A stretch of DNA of 64,000 bases from Candidatus Igneacidithiobacillus taupoensis (lineage in GTDB: Bacteria; Pseudomonadota; Gammaproteobacteria; Acidithiobacillales; Acidithiobacillaceae): assembly GCA_021375695.1 (NCBI GenBank), contig JAEPKX010000005.1, forward strand, positions 1 to 64,000, in the 5' to 3' direction. The stretch's first letter is position 1; every line of letters begins with the position of its first letter. Both the position numbers and the translations under genes were made by a program. Under the pieces are notes generated by a model. The model made no database searches. It saw nothing but the letters and a program-made list of their open reading frames with translations, and had not been told where the DNA came from. Positions 49,727 through 61,291 of this stretch are shown piece by piece.

Positions 49727-51220
49727 ATGATTCCAGTGTTCCGGTTTTTCTTTCACCAAGCTCCTCGACTGCTAATAATTGGCTTGATCACATCCCTTCC
49801 CGGTCTGGCTTTCGCCAGTCCCCTATCCGCACCTGCCAGTAGTGCTGCATTGCAACCCCTGGTCCAACTCCCTGACTTTACCCCGCTGGTGGAGCGATAT
49901 GGGCCAGCGGTAGTCAACATCAGCACAACTTCCGAACAGAGCATACCGGCGGCCGGGAACCCCTTCCCCCCTGACTCGCCGTTCTATCGTTTTTTCCAGC
50001 ACTTCGGTAATCCCAACAACTCCGGTGGTGGTAGCAGCGCAGCTCCCCAGGAAAAGGTCCAATCCCTGGGTTCTGGCTTTGTCATCAGCAGTGATGGATA
50101 CATTGTTACCGCAGCCCACGTGGTGCATGATGCCAAACATATTATCGTGACCTTGGCAGACCACCACGCCTATCCTGCCAAACTGATCGGCTTATCGGTC
50201 CGCTATGACACGGCTCTTCTCAAGATTTCTGCCCAGAACCTCCCAACCGCCCCCATTGGCAATTCGGACACTCTCAAAGTCGGTCAGTGGGTCTTAGCTG
50301 TGGGTACCCCTTTTGGATTTTCCAATTCGGTTACCCAAGGGGTAGTCAGCGCCCTGGATCGGCCACTACCGGATGATGAGTACATCCCCTTTATCCAAAG
50401 CGACGTGCCCATCAATCCAGGCAACTCAGGCGGGCCATTGTTCAACATGTATGGGCAGGTGGTCGGCATCAACGATCAAATCTATACCAATAGCGGCGGA
50501 TATATGGGCTTGTCCTTCTCCATCCCTATCAATACGGTAATGAAGGTCGTTGCTGACCTCAAGGCCCACCGACCCATCCAGTTTGGCTACTTGGGTGTGG
50601 AGGTACAGAGTGTAACTCCGGATATGGCCGAAGCTCTGCATTTGCAAGAACCCGTAGGTGCGTTAGTCGCTTCCGTGCAAGCAGACAGCCCCGCCGCGCG
50701 CGCCGGACTTCGTGCTGGAGATGTCATCGTCACTTTTGCTGGCAAGCCTGTGTATAGCGTCGGTCAGCTGCCACTTTTGGTCGGTGCCAGCAAACCGGGC
50801 ACTACCACTACGCTGGGTATCCTTCGCAACGGCCATGACCTGGAATTACCAGTAACCGTTGCTGCGCTGCCAACACCGGAAAAATCCTCCAGCGCAGAAA
50901 GCAGTGCCAAGAAGCCATCCAACACCGTCACCATCGAGCCCTTGGGCATTGGCACGCGTCCGCTATCTGCGAAGCTGAAAGAGCAGCTTGCCATCCAGCA
51001 TGGCGTGGAAGTGATAGAGGTACACGAAGGGCCTGCTGCCGAAGCAGGAATCCAGCCGGGTATGGTTATTGAGCAATTCAATCAAGAAACCGTGGAGAGT
51101 CCCCGTCAACTGCAACAACTAGTCAGGAATGCCCCCGTTGGCATCCCCATTTCCGTTCTCGTCCGCCAGGGAAAATCCAGTATTTTCGTAGTCATTCGTC
51201 TGCCCAAAAAGGAGCAGTAA
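49727..51220 (+). CDS. Do/DegQ-like periplasmic serine protease (HtrA family)
   Basis: Signal peptide, VTAAHVVHDA, NPGNSGGPLFN, two PDZ-like domains. Confidence 0.94.
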   Translation: MIPVFRFFFHQAPRLLIIGLITSLPGLAFASPLSAPASSAALQPLVQLPDFTPLVERYGPAVVNISTTSEQSIPAAGNPFPPDSPFYRFFQHFGNPNNSGGGSSAAPQEKVQSLGSGFVISSDGYIVTAAHVVHDAKHIIVTLADHHAYPAKLIGLSVRYDTALLKISAQNLPTAPIGNSDTLKVGQWVLAVGTPFGFSNSVTQGVVSALDRPLPDDEYIPFIQSDVPINPGNSGGPLFNMYGQVVGINDQIYTNSGGYMGLSFSIPINTVMKVVADLKAHRPIQFGYLGVEVQSVTPDMAEALHLQEPVGALVASVQADSPAARAGLRAGDVIVTFAGKPVYSVGQLPLLVGASKPGTTTTLGILRNGHDLELPVTVAALPTPEKSSSAESSAKKPSNTVTIEPLGIGTRPLSAKLKEQLAIQHGVEVIEVHEGPAAEAGIQPGMVIEQFNQETVESPRQLQQLVRNAPVGIPISVLVRQGKSSIFVVIRLPKKEQ

Positions 51221-51230
51221 AGGATCTCCC

Positions 51231-52139
51231 TCAGCCCCGGGGGTGGTGGGCAGCATGCAGCGCCTGCAAGCGAGCCTGGGCAACATGGGCGTAGATCTCG
51301 GTCGTACTGAGTTGGCTATGGCCGAGCATCAATTGAACGCTGCGCAGATCAGCACCATGTGCCAGCAGATGGGTTGCAAAGGCGTGGCGAAGGCTATGGG
51401 GAGAGAAGCGTTGGGGCAGTCCTGCCAATTCACTATACCGTGTAATATTCTGCCAGAAGCGCTGGCGGGTCATGGTCGTCCCCCGTCGATTGAGAAATAC
51501 CCCAGGATGCACCTTGTTCCCCAATAATTGCGGACGAGCAGCTGCAAGATAGCGTTCCATTACCGCCACTGCCACCGCACCGATGGGAACCAAGCGTTCT
51601 TTTCGCCCCTTCCCAAAGGTTTTCAAAACTCCAGCTGCCAAGTCCAACTGAGAAAGTTCCAGGCCCACCAACTCCGAGACGCGCAAACCGGTGGCGTAGA
51701 GGAGTTCAAGCATGGCAGCGTCACGTAAGCCTAGACTCGTGTCACGATCGGGCGCTGCAAGCAATGCTTCGACATCGATCTCGCTGGGAACCTTCGGTAA
51801 GTAGCGTGCCGAGCGGGTTGGCGGTAAATCTTGAGCGGGATCCGAAGGCACCCAACCCTCCCGCAACCCATAGGCGTAAAAACGGCGCAGACTGGAACGA
51901 GCGCGACTGACACTCCGTAGCGCCGCCCCCTGTTGCAAGCGGTGGGCGAGATAGGACGCCAAGATCGCGCCATTGACGGTACGTAGTTGCAAATCGCGGG
52001 CCTCCAGATAGGCGAGCAGATCGCGGAGATCTTGCTCATAGGCTTGCAGGGTATTCTGGCTAAGATTACGCTCCAGCCATAAGGCATCCAGGAATTGACG
52101 GATATCATCCCGACCATCTCCTGCTTGATCAGCTGCCAT
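51231..52139 (-). CDS. xerD: Tyrosine recombinase XerD (or XerC)
   Basis: HSLRHAFATHLLAHGADLRSVQLMLGHSQLSTTEIYAHV; start placed at MAADQAGDG. Confidence 0.82.
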   Translation of the reverse strand: MAADQAGDGRDDIRQFLDALWLERNLSQNTLQAYEQDLRDLLAYLEARDLQLRTVNGAILASYLAHRLQQGAALRSVSRARSSLRRFYAYGLREGWVPSDPAQDLPPTRSARYLPKVPSEIDVEALLAAPDRDTSLGLRDAAMLELLYATGLRVSELVGLELSQLDLAAGVLKTFGKGRKERLVPIGAVAVAVMERYLAAARPQLLGNKVHPGVFLNRRGTTMTRQRFWQNITRYSELAGLPQRFSPHSLRHAFATHLLAHGADLRSVQLMLGHSQLSTTEIYAHVAQARLQALHAAHHPRG

Positions 52140-52416
52140 GGCTAGTCGAATCCGATGCGAAAGGGCGGTGCATTTTTCATTGGTATCATCTCCTGCAGGC
52201 GGATACCAGAGTATTCTCGGGAGCTGGCAGCAATTTTGCCAGATACCGGCTTTGCTGTTTGCCAAGCAGCTCCTATGTCGGCATCATCCACAAGGATAGC
52301 AATGGTCAGGAGAGTGCGCGGAATGACAAGAGGCTTCGGCAAAAAGGAATATGGAATAAAGCTCTTGGAACGGCGAGCGCTTTGGATGGCCTTTCCTGTG
52401 GTGAAAGGACGTTACC

Positions 52417-53010
52417 ATGCCCAATGATCTGGAAAAAAACCGGCAAAAATTCTCTAGCCTTCTCCAGGGCCTCATTCTCACCTTACTCGTCATCGTCCTC
52501 CTCCTGACCGTAGTGCTTTTCCTCCAGCACCGCCGGGAACGATCGCTGATTGATAGCAGTTCCGTCCGTTTACAGTTGCCAAGCGCAGTGGCAACGACAA
52601 GCACAAGCTCGGCAGCCAGCCGTAGTACAGTCGCTCACACCGTTTCCTCGCTAGCTTCGCCAGAATCTGCTCCTACCGGCAGCACCCCGGTCCCTACCGC
52701 CGCAGCTACTCCAAACGACTCCTTACCAAAAAAGAGCCTTGCCTTGCCAGGCACAGATTGTTTGCAATCGGGCTGGTACGCGCAATTGGGTGCTTTCGCC
52801 ACCGCCCAGATGGCCTCTAGCTTGGCTGCCAAGGCCCAAAGGGCTGGCTTTCCCGTTTGTATTGGCAATCTTGCCAACAACCATCTCTACCGGGTTCTCG
52901 TCGGTCCACAGCCCAACCGCGATGCTGCCAGCGCCCTCGTCAACAAGGTCAACGCGGCGAAGATCGATAAGGCGCAAGCGTATCCGCAGTATTGGACTTC
53001 GCCTCAGTAG
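52417..53010 (+). CDS. Membrane-anchored SPOR-domain protein
   Basis: N-terminal TM (LILTLLVIVLLLTVVLFL), linker, C-terminal SPOR-like WYAQLGAFATAQMASSLAAKAQRAGFPVCI...YRVLVGPQPNRDAA. Confidence 0.82.
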   Translation: MPNDLEKNRQKFSSLLQGLILTLLVIVLLLTVVLFLQHRRERSLIDSSSVRLQLPSAVATTSTSSAASRSTVAHTVSSLASPESAPTGSTPVPTAAATPNDSLPKKSLALPGTDCLQSGWYAQLGAFATAQMASSLAAKAQRAGFPVCIGNLANNHLYRVLVGPQPNRDAASALVNKVNAAKIDKAQAYPQYWTSPQ

Positions 53011-53022
53011 CGACTGTTACTC

Positions 53023-54234
53023 TTACCTCGCGCAAAGGCGCAAAAAAACCAACGGATGAACCCAAAGCAAGGGTCCGCCCGTGAAATTTCCTGCCGACTG
53101 TGTGGCTGTCCACAACGCCCAGAAGTGGGGGGTATGCTTGCCTGAATCTTGCAGTTCTTGCTGGGCCTGCTGCAAATACCACTGCGTCAACGCTTCCTCA
53201 CCAAGAGATTGCCAATACAGCACCCGTTGCCAGTTCTGGGCATACTGCTGGCCGGGACCCCACTCTGTCAGCCCATGGCGAAAAGCGGCGAGTTCCCCAT
53301 AACCGGGCCATTCTCCTTGGCGTTCCCAACCCGCAAAACGGAAGAGACAACTAGCCACACTGAACAAGATGCGCCGACTCCGCCGCAGGCTACGATGGGG
53401 CATTTGCAACACTGCCGCAAGCCAAAGGTAAATGGCACCCAGATCCTGCAGTTGTGCACCATCAGGAAATTCCAGGATCATCAAGGCCGTGGCCAGAAAT
53501 AATTGGCGCAGTGCCGCGGTGGGTTGATCCCCCATGGCCCGCACATGCCCAAGAAACGCAGGGAGATCCCGTTCCCGCAGGGCTTGCAGGAGCGCTTTGT
53601 CGGAGTCAGCTCGCCGGTCGGCACGACCTTCGGGGACCACCACCGGGTTGCCATCCGGGAGCTGCCAGTGCTGCCGTAAGGCCAGCAGAACCAGGACCAC
53701 GAAAGCGTCTTCGCTCTGACCCTTGGCCAACTGGAGGGTAGCATGGAAGAGCCGCGCACGCAGACCGTCCCCATAGGAATCGTCAGCCATTCGCAACAGC
53801 AAGCGATCGGCGACGAGCCCTCGTGCCTTGTTGTCTTGGGCCATACTACGAATCAGGGGGATCAAGGCTGGGAAATCCCGGGATTCCACTTTTTCTGCCA
53901 GGAGATCCAACTCCATGTCGATGGGTTGGGCTGGTGCTGGGATAACTTGCAGCCAGTCTGCAGCCAGGATTTCTCCAGCTACTTCCTGGGGGGTTACTGC
54001 CGCAAGCCATTTTCCCGGCAGTGCCGTAGCAGCGTGCAAAAAAGAAAGCTGCTCAATCCAGCGTCTAACCGTCGTGGATTCAGCAGCTTCTTGCGCAGCA
54101 CCTAGCCCCTCCCAGAGGAGGGCCCTTTGCAGGGCGGTACGCTGAAGCGGATCTGCCCAGGCAGCGTCCTGGGATGCCGACGCCGCACCTCGCCATTGCC
54201 CAAGCATGGTCGCCAGGGACGACGAGGTTGTCAT
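53023..54234 (-). CDS. Uncharacterised 403-aa protein, translationally coupled to rplS
   Basis: ATGA overlap with the rplS stop (54232-54236); helical, Trp/Leu-rich, no recognised domain. Confidence 0.75.
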   Translation of the reverse strand: MTTSSSLATMLGQWRGAASASQDAAWADPLQRTALQRALLWEGLGAAQEAAESTTVRRWIEQLSFLHAATALPGKWLAAVTPQEVAGEILAADWLQVIPAPAQPIDMELDLLAEKVESRDFPALIPLIRSMAQDNKARGLVADRLLLRMADDSYGDGLRARLFHATLQLAKGQSEDAFVVLVLLALRQHWQLPDGNPVVVPEGRADRRADSDKALLQALRERDLPAFLGHVRAMGDQPTAALRQLFLATALMILEFPDGAQLQDLGAIYLWLAAVLQMPHRSLRRSRRILFSVASCLFRFAGWERQGEWPGYGELAAFRHGLTEWGPGQQYAQNWQRVLYWQSLGEEALTQWYLQQAQQELQDSGKHTPHFWALWTATQSAGNFTGGPLLWVHPLVFLRLCAR

Positions 54235-54578
54235 CAGTCGAGCTTTTCGCGGATCCGCGCAGCCTTACCAGACAACTCGCGCAGGTAATAGAGCTTGGCT
54301 CGCCGCACATCACCGCGGCGCTTGACCTCTACTTTGGCAAGCAAGGGGGAATGTACGGGGAAAACGCGCTCCACTCCTTCGCCACTGGAAATTTTGCGCA
54401 CCGTAAAGGAGGAATGCAGCCCCCGATTACGCCTGGCAATACACAGCCCTTCAAAGATCTGCACGCGCTCGCGTTCCCCTTCCTTGACCTTTACATGTAC
54501 CGCAACCGTATCGCCAGGGAGGAAGTCTGGAATGGCTTTAGTAGCCTGCTCCCGGTTGATCTCGTCGATGATATTCAT
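54234..54578 (-). CDS. rplS: Ribosomal protein L19
   Basis: [53 protein letters not shown]. Confidence 0.96.
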   Translation of the reverse strand: MNIIDEINREQATKAIPDFLPGDTVAVHVKVKEGERERVQIFEGLCIARRNRGLHSSFTVRKISSGEGVERVFPVHSPLLAKVEVKRRGDVRRAKLYYLRELSGKAARIREKLD

Positions 54579-54588
54579 TGCTATCTCC

Positions 54589-55335
54589 TTACACCCTGCC
54601 ATGACCAACATTCTCTGCTTCCTGCAAGCAGAGTAAATCCTCTTGGCTTAGTATGTGCTGCGCCCATAGATCGGGACGCCGCTCCTGGGTTCGCAGCAGT
54701 GCCTGTCCGCGTCGCCAGCGAGCAATGCGCCGGTGATCACCCGAGAGCAGAACTGCTGGAACTTCCCCACCAGACCCTAGCCGCTCCGGTCGGGTGTAAT
54801 GGGGGCAATCCAGTAGTCCCAACTCGGTAAAGCTATCCTGCGCTGCTGAATCTTCATCACCAAGGACACCCGGTAACAGCCGCGCCGTAGCCTCCATCAA
54901 AATCAGGGCAGGCAACTCCCCGCCAGCCAGGACATAGTCACCAATGGACCATTCCTCGTCCACTGCCGCCATGACCCGCTCATCAATTCCCTCATAACGG
55001 CCGGCCAGGAGGATCATTCCTGGCCGGCTTGCAAATTCCCTGGCATCCTCCTGCCGAAACTGCCTGCCTTGGGGCGTAAGGTACGCTACCCGGGCATCCG
55101 GGTTCGCACTTCTGGCAGCTGCAATGGCACCCAACAGGGGAGGAGCCATCAGCACCATGCCTGGCCCACCGCCAAAAGGGCGATCATCGACCCGGCCATG
55201 GGGTAATTCACTAAAATCCCGAGGATTCCAGGGTTGTACCTGAACCAGCCCCCGCTGCCTTGCCCTCCCCAAAATACCAACCGCAAGGTACCCGGTAATC
55301 AATTCCGGGAAGATGGTGATGACATCAAAGCGCAT
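54589..55335 (-). CDS. trmD: tRNA (guanine-N1)-methyltransferase
   Basis: [17 protein letters not shown]..., [29 protein letters not shown]. Confidence 0.96.
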   Translation of the reverse strand: MRFDVITIFPELITGYLAVGILGRARQRGLVQVQPWNPRDFSELPHGRVDDRPFGGGPGMVLMAPPLLGAIAAARSANPDARVAYLTPQGRQFRQEDAREFASRPGMILLAGRYEGIDERVMAAVDEEWSIGDYVLAGGELPALILMEATARLLPGVLGDEDSAAQDSFTELGLLDCPHYTRPERLGSGGEVPAVLLSGDHRRIARWRRGQALLRTQERRPDLWAQHILSQEDLLCLQEAENVGHGRV

Positions 55336-55838
55336 CACCAGTCCTTTTCCCAATCAACAATAATCCTGCCAGCATCCCGATCTACCTGGACACTGGCAGT
55401 CCAGGGCACCAAACGTTCGCCCTCGGGCCCCTGCAGCACCAAGACATCATTGGCACCCGTTTCCAATAACCGTACCACAGAACCCAGGTACTCTCCGTGC
55501 AGGTTTACCACCTGGAGATCAAATAGGTCATGCCAATAAAATTCGTTCTCTCCCAAGGCTGGCAAGGCACTGGCAGGAACGCTGATTTCCTGTCCAAGCA
55601 AGACCCGTGCCGCTTCCCGATCATTGATACCTGCCAATAATGCCGTGACCGTTTCCCCTTGCATGGTACCTTCCCGCAGGGCAATGGGGCGATGTCCTGG
55701 ACCCAGGTACCAGGTCGGGTAGTCGAGGATGGCAGCGCGTACCTCGGTGAAGGAAAAGACCTTGACAGCTCCACGCACACCGTAGAGGCCAGAGATCCGT
55801 CCCAACAGTATCCATTGGGGAGAATCAGGCGCTGACAC
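55335..55838 (-). CDS. rimM: Ribosome maturation factor RimM
   Basis: [25 protein letters not shown]-barrel-like C-terminus. Confidence 0.94.
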   Translation of the reverse strand: MSAPDSPQWILLGRISGLYGVRGAVKVFSFTEVRAAILDYPTWYLGPGHRPIALREGTMQGETVTALLAGINDREAARVLLGQEISVPASALPALGENEFYWHDLFDLQVVNLHGEYLGSVVRLLETGANDVLVLQGPEGERLVPWTASVQVDRDAGRIIVDWEKDW

Positions 55839-56082
55839 CCGCCTTGCTTACCCCCTCGATCTTGAAAAAGCGGGCAACAGTCTCCGAAGGTTGGGCACCC
55901 TGCGCCAGCCAGTAGGCCGCACGTTCCTTGTCGATCCGTAATTCCGAGGGAGTGCTGACCGGGTTATAGAAACCCAGGCGCTCAATGAAACGACCGTCGC
56001 GACGGGCACGGCTATCTGCTACCACAATGTGATAGAAGGGCCGCTTCTTGGCGCCGCCCCGAGCCATCCGAATCACTACCAT
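55825..56082 (-). CDS. rpsP: Ribosomal protein S16
   Basis: [41 protein letters not shown]. Confidence 0.96.
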   Translation of the reverse strand: MVVIRMARGGAKKRPFYHIVVADSRARRDGRFIERLGFYNPVSTPSELRIDKERAAYWLAQGAQPSETVARFFKIEGVSKAGVSA

Positions 56083-56148
56083 ACTTTTCCTCACAAAAAT
56101 CCGCCAAGCCCCGGCGGGAAAGGCGCGAATCATAACCAAAATTTTGCT

Positions 56149-57525
56149 TCATTGAAAGGGTATCCCCCCCTTCAGGAGCTTTGCTGGGTTCATTCCCAAT
56201 AAACGCCCTAGCCCTTTGCCTCCCTTGCCCATTTTTTTGAACATTTTCTGCATCATCTCAAATTGCTTGAGAAGTTTGTTGACCTCAGCGACAGTGGTGC
56301 CGGAACCAGCGGCAATCCGACGTCTGCGCGATGCCTTGATGATTTCTGGATGGCGGCGCTCTTCCGGAGTCATGGAATTGATAATGGCCTCCAACCGACG
56401 CATGGGTTTCTTATCCTGAAGGGCGAGCTGGGCCTCGGCAGGCAAATCTCCCATACCCGGCAGTTTATCAAGAATACTCTCCAAACCACCCATCTTTTCC
56501 AGCTGCTTGAGCTGATCCCGAAAATCTTCCAGGTCAAAGCCCTTGCCCTTGCGCAGCTTTTCAGTCATCCGTTGCGCCTGTTCTAGATCCACTTCCTGAT
56601 GGACCTGCTCCACCAGGCTGACGATATCCCCCATACCTAGGATTCGCGAGGCCATTCGTTCCGGATAGAAGGGTTCCAACCCCTTGCGCACCTTTTCCCC
56701 TACCCCCAGGAACTTGATGGGTTTACCGGTAATGCTACGAATGGAAAGGGCAGCGCCACCGCGGGCATCACCATCGGTCTTGGTCAGGATAATACCGGTA
56801 AGGGGTAAGGCAGTATCGAAGGCCTTGGCCGTATGGACAGCATCCTGGCCGGTCATGGCATCGACCACGAAGAGTAGTTCGGTGGGCTGGACGGCCTCGG
56901 TCAGGGCCTGGACTTCAGCCATCATCTGGGCATCCACATGCAGACGACCGGCAGTGTCCACGATCAACACATCATAAATGCCGCGGCGGGCCGCTTCGAG
57001 AGCATCCCGGGCAATCTGTACCGGATCCTGGTCGGGACGGCTGGGGAAGACCGCGGCACCAATATCCCGACCCAGGCTTACCAACTGTTCCATGGCCGCA
57101 GGTCGGTAGACGTCCGTACTGACCAGCAAGACCTTTTTCTTTTCTCGTTCTGCCAGCCATAAGGCAAGCTTGGCACTGGTGGTGGTTTTGCCCGAACCCT
57201 GTAACCCGGCCATCAAAATGACTACCGGGGGGCGCGCCTGTAAATTGAGACGGTCGTTGTGGGAGCCCATGAGCCGGGTCAGTTCGTCGTTGACGATCTT
57301 GATAAAAACCTGGCCCGGGGTAAGGCTGCGTACGACTTCTACGCCCAAAGCCTTTTCCCGCACCTGGGCAATGAAATCCTTCACCACGGGTAAGGCGACA
57401 TCGGCTTCGAGCAGGGCCAGGCGCACGTCCCGAAGGGCATCGCGCACATTGTCTTCGCTCAAGCGCGCCTGACCGCGCAAGGCTTTGAAACTCTGCTGCA
57501 ATCGTTGGCTTAGGGATTCAAACAT
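56149..57525 (-). CDS. ffh: Signal recognition particle protein Ffh
   Basis: MFESLSQRLQQSFKALRGQARLSEDN..., GLQGSGKTTTSAKLA, M domain. Confidence 0.97.
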   Translation of the reverse strand: MFESLSQRLQQSFKALRGQARLSEDNVRDALRDVRLALLEADVALPVVKDFIAQVREKALGVEVVRSLTPGQVFIKIVNDELTRLMGSHNDRLNLQARPPVVILMAGLQGSGKTTTSAKLALWLAEREKKKVLLVSTDVYRPAAMEQLVSLGRDIGAAVFPSRPDQDPVQIARDALEAARRGIYDVLIVDTAGRLHVDAQMMAEVQALTEAVQPTELLFVVDAMTGQDAVHTAKAFDTALPLTGIILTKTDGDARGGAALSIRSITGKPIKFLGVGEKVRKGLEPFYPERMASRILGMGDIVSLVEQVHQEVDLEQAQRMTEKLRKGKGFDLEDFRDQLKQLEKMGGLESILDKLPGMGDLPAEAQLALQDKKPMRRLEAIINSMTPEERRHPEIIKASRRRRIAAGSGTTVAEVNKLLKQFEMMQKMFKKMGKGGKGLGRLLGMNPAKLLKGGIPFQ

Positions 57526-57648
57526 AAGGGCCTCGACAAAATAGACCCCTATTTTGCGCGTGGGTAGCGATGCAAGCAAACCCCACTCCCTTGCACCCAG
57601 GCCAGAGAATCCCTAGCATCATAGTTGCTAGTTACTGGGGAAGGGCTT

Positions 57649-57774
57649 ATGAGTAATCGGCCAGGATTCTGGTTTTATTCCTTGACCCAGTTTCTGGTCA
57701 CCTTTCTTACGCTGTTGATCCTGTTTTTGGCGCCATTGAAATTTTTCATCCAGCGCAATCCGGCAGCCTGGTAA
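57649..57774 (+). CDS. Small hydrophobic ORF (41 aa), possibly the front half of a frameshifted gene
   Basis: MSNRPGFWFYSLTQFLVTFLTLLILFLAPLKFFIQRNPAAW*, with purine-rich GGGGAAGGG upstream. Confidence 0.4.
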   Translation: MSNRPGFWFYSLTQFLVTFLTLLILFLAPLKFFIQRNPAAW

Positions 57775-57935
57775 ACCCCGTCAGTTGGATCTGGCGTGGG
57801 CTCCAGCCCTATGTCATTGGTCAGCCCTTTCTGCATAATCGTTAACACCATGCCCAAGCCTGCCCTGTTAGCCTTGGAGCATTGGCACTGGCGTGGCAGA
57901 ATGCAAAAACAATCAACTTCCTTCATCGAGGTAGC

Positions 57936-58795
57936 ATGGCGGTCGTTTCGCGGCATCACGATGTCCTGATCCAGCGCTTGAGTCGACATAGCGTCAATTA
58001 TCGGGATCCACTGGAACAAATTCCTTGGGAAACCCTGGACCCCGAAGCTCCTTGGTTGCCCGAAAAACTCCTTTCTTTGTACGGCCTTCCCGAATACGAA
58101 GGTCTCACTGCAGACGATAAAATCCGCCTGTCCCAGGTGGAATTTGTATCTTTCTGCGAATTGGGCCTGTGGTTGGAAGCCCTTTTCATCCAACGATTGG
58201 GCAGCCATTCCCTACAACATCTTTACCATGACGCCCCCAGCTACCATTATCAGCTCCATGAGTTACGAGAAGAAGTCGGCCACAGCCTGATGTTTCTGGA
58301 GCTCCAGCATCGCGCCCAACTCCCCTTTCTTACCCCCCCCAGCCAGCGACCGCGTCTGGCAAGCCTCTTTGCCCGCTGGACGCCCGAGGCCTCGGCAGTC
58401 TTCTGGGCGACTATTTTTATTGGCGAAAATGTTCCCGATCAAATGAGTCGACATATTTTGCAGGACAAAAGTCTGCCCGAAGCGGTGCTTGCCATTACCC
58501 AGCTCCACCGTCGGGAAGAGGCTCGGCACATGGCCTATGCCCGGATCACCGTCCAGCGACGGGCGCAACGGCTGGGAACAATACAGAAGAAGTTGCTGAG
58601 TCCCCTATTGCGGGAAGTAATGCGGCAATTCCTGCAAACCAGCTTCTTTCCGGGTCCCGCCATCTATGCCGCTGCTGGTCTGGCAGCACCGCAGCGCCTG
58701 GCTCGTTTGGCCCGACAAAACCCCATACGCCAGGCTTTATTGAAAGATTGTGCTGCACCAAGTCGAGAGTTTCTTGCCAGTCAAGGATTTAGCAT

Positions 58796-58799
<4 letters not shown>
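57936..58799 (+). CDS. AurF-like (p-aminobenzoate N-oxygenase-like) diiron protein
   Basis: Diiron-type motifs ELREEVGHSLMFLEL and HRREEARHMAYAR; RBS GAGGTAGC before ATG 57936 (ORF opens at 57882 with TTG). Confidence 0.65.
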
Positions 58800-60725
<1,926 letters not shown>

Positions 60726-60736
60726 TGGAGGTTCCT

Positions 60737-61096
60737 ATGGATTATCGTGACGATTCTGACAATGGTTTGGGCTTCGGCGCCCTGGGCATGGCCCTTGTTG
60801 CCGGCGCCATGGCCGGCGCCGCTGTCGCCCTGCTTTTTGCACCCCAGAGTGGTGACCGCACCCGCGAACAGCTTCGCCATCAAGCCAATCGGGCTTGGGA
60901 TCGGGTCGCAAGTTCCCGGGAGCGGATCAACGAACGGGTGGAAGAGCTGTTGGATACCATTGCCATCTACAGCGAGGAACTGGTGGAAAAAGGCAAGGAA
61001 ATCACCGAAAAGGAACGCCAACGTTTGAATGACGGTATCGCCATGGCGCGCAAAGAATTGGACCGTCTGCGGCGCAAGCTCTCCCGCCTCGATTGA
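60737..61096 (+). CDS. YtxH-domain protein
   Basis: GALGMALVAGAMAGAAVALLFAPQSGDRTREQL plus coiled-coil tail. Confidence 0.8.
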   Translation: MDYRDDSDNGLGFGALGMALVAGAMAGAAVALLFAPQSGDRTREQLRHQANRAWDRVASSRERINERVEELLDTIAIYSEELVEKGKEITEKERQRLNDGIAMARKELDRLRRKLSRLD

Positions 61097-61132
61097 CCCA
61101 TATACCATAGCGAGGCTATGATGCCTCGCATT

Positions 61133-61209
<77 letters not shown>

Positions 61210-61291
61210 ATCAAAACCAGTAGTTACCTACCCATTTTCCCAAGCAAAACCCCGTCAGACAGTTTTCCATGGAGTGCACACCGGCAGCCAA

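Noticed and set aside
51231-52139. Tyrosine recombinase as an integrase of a genomic island
   Set aside because: Sequence and length fit XerC/XerD housekeeping recombinases; no adjacent tRNA att site or island genes.
57675-58208. 177-aa minus-strand ORF
   Set aside because: Antisense to the AurF-like gene, which carries recognisable metal-binding motifs on the + strand.
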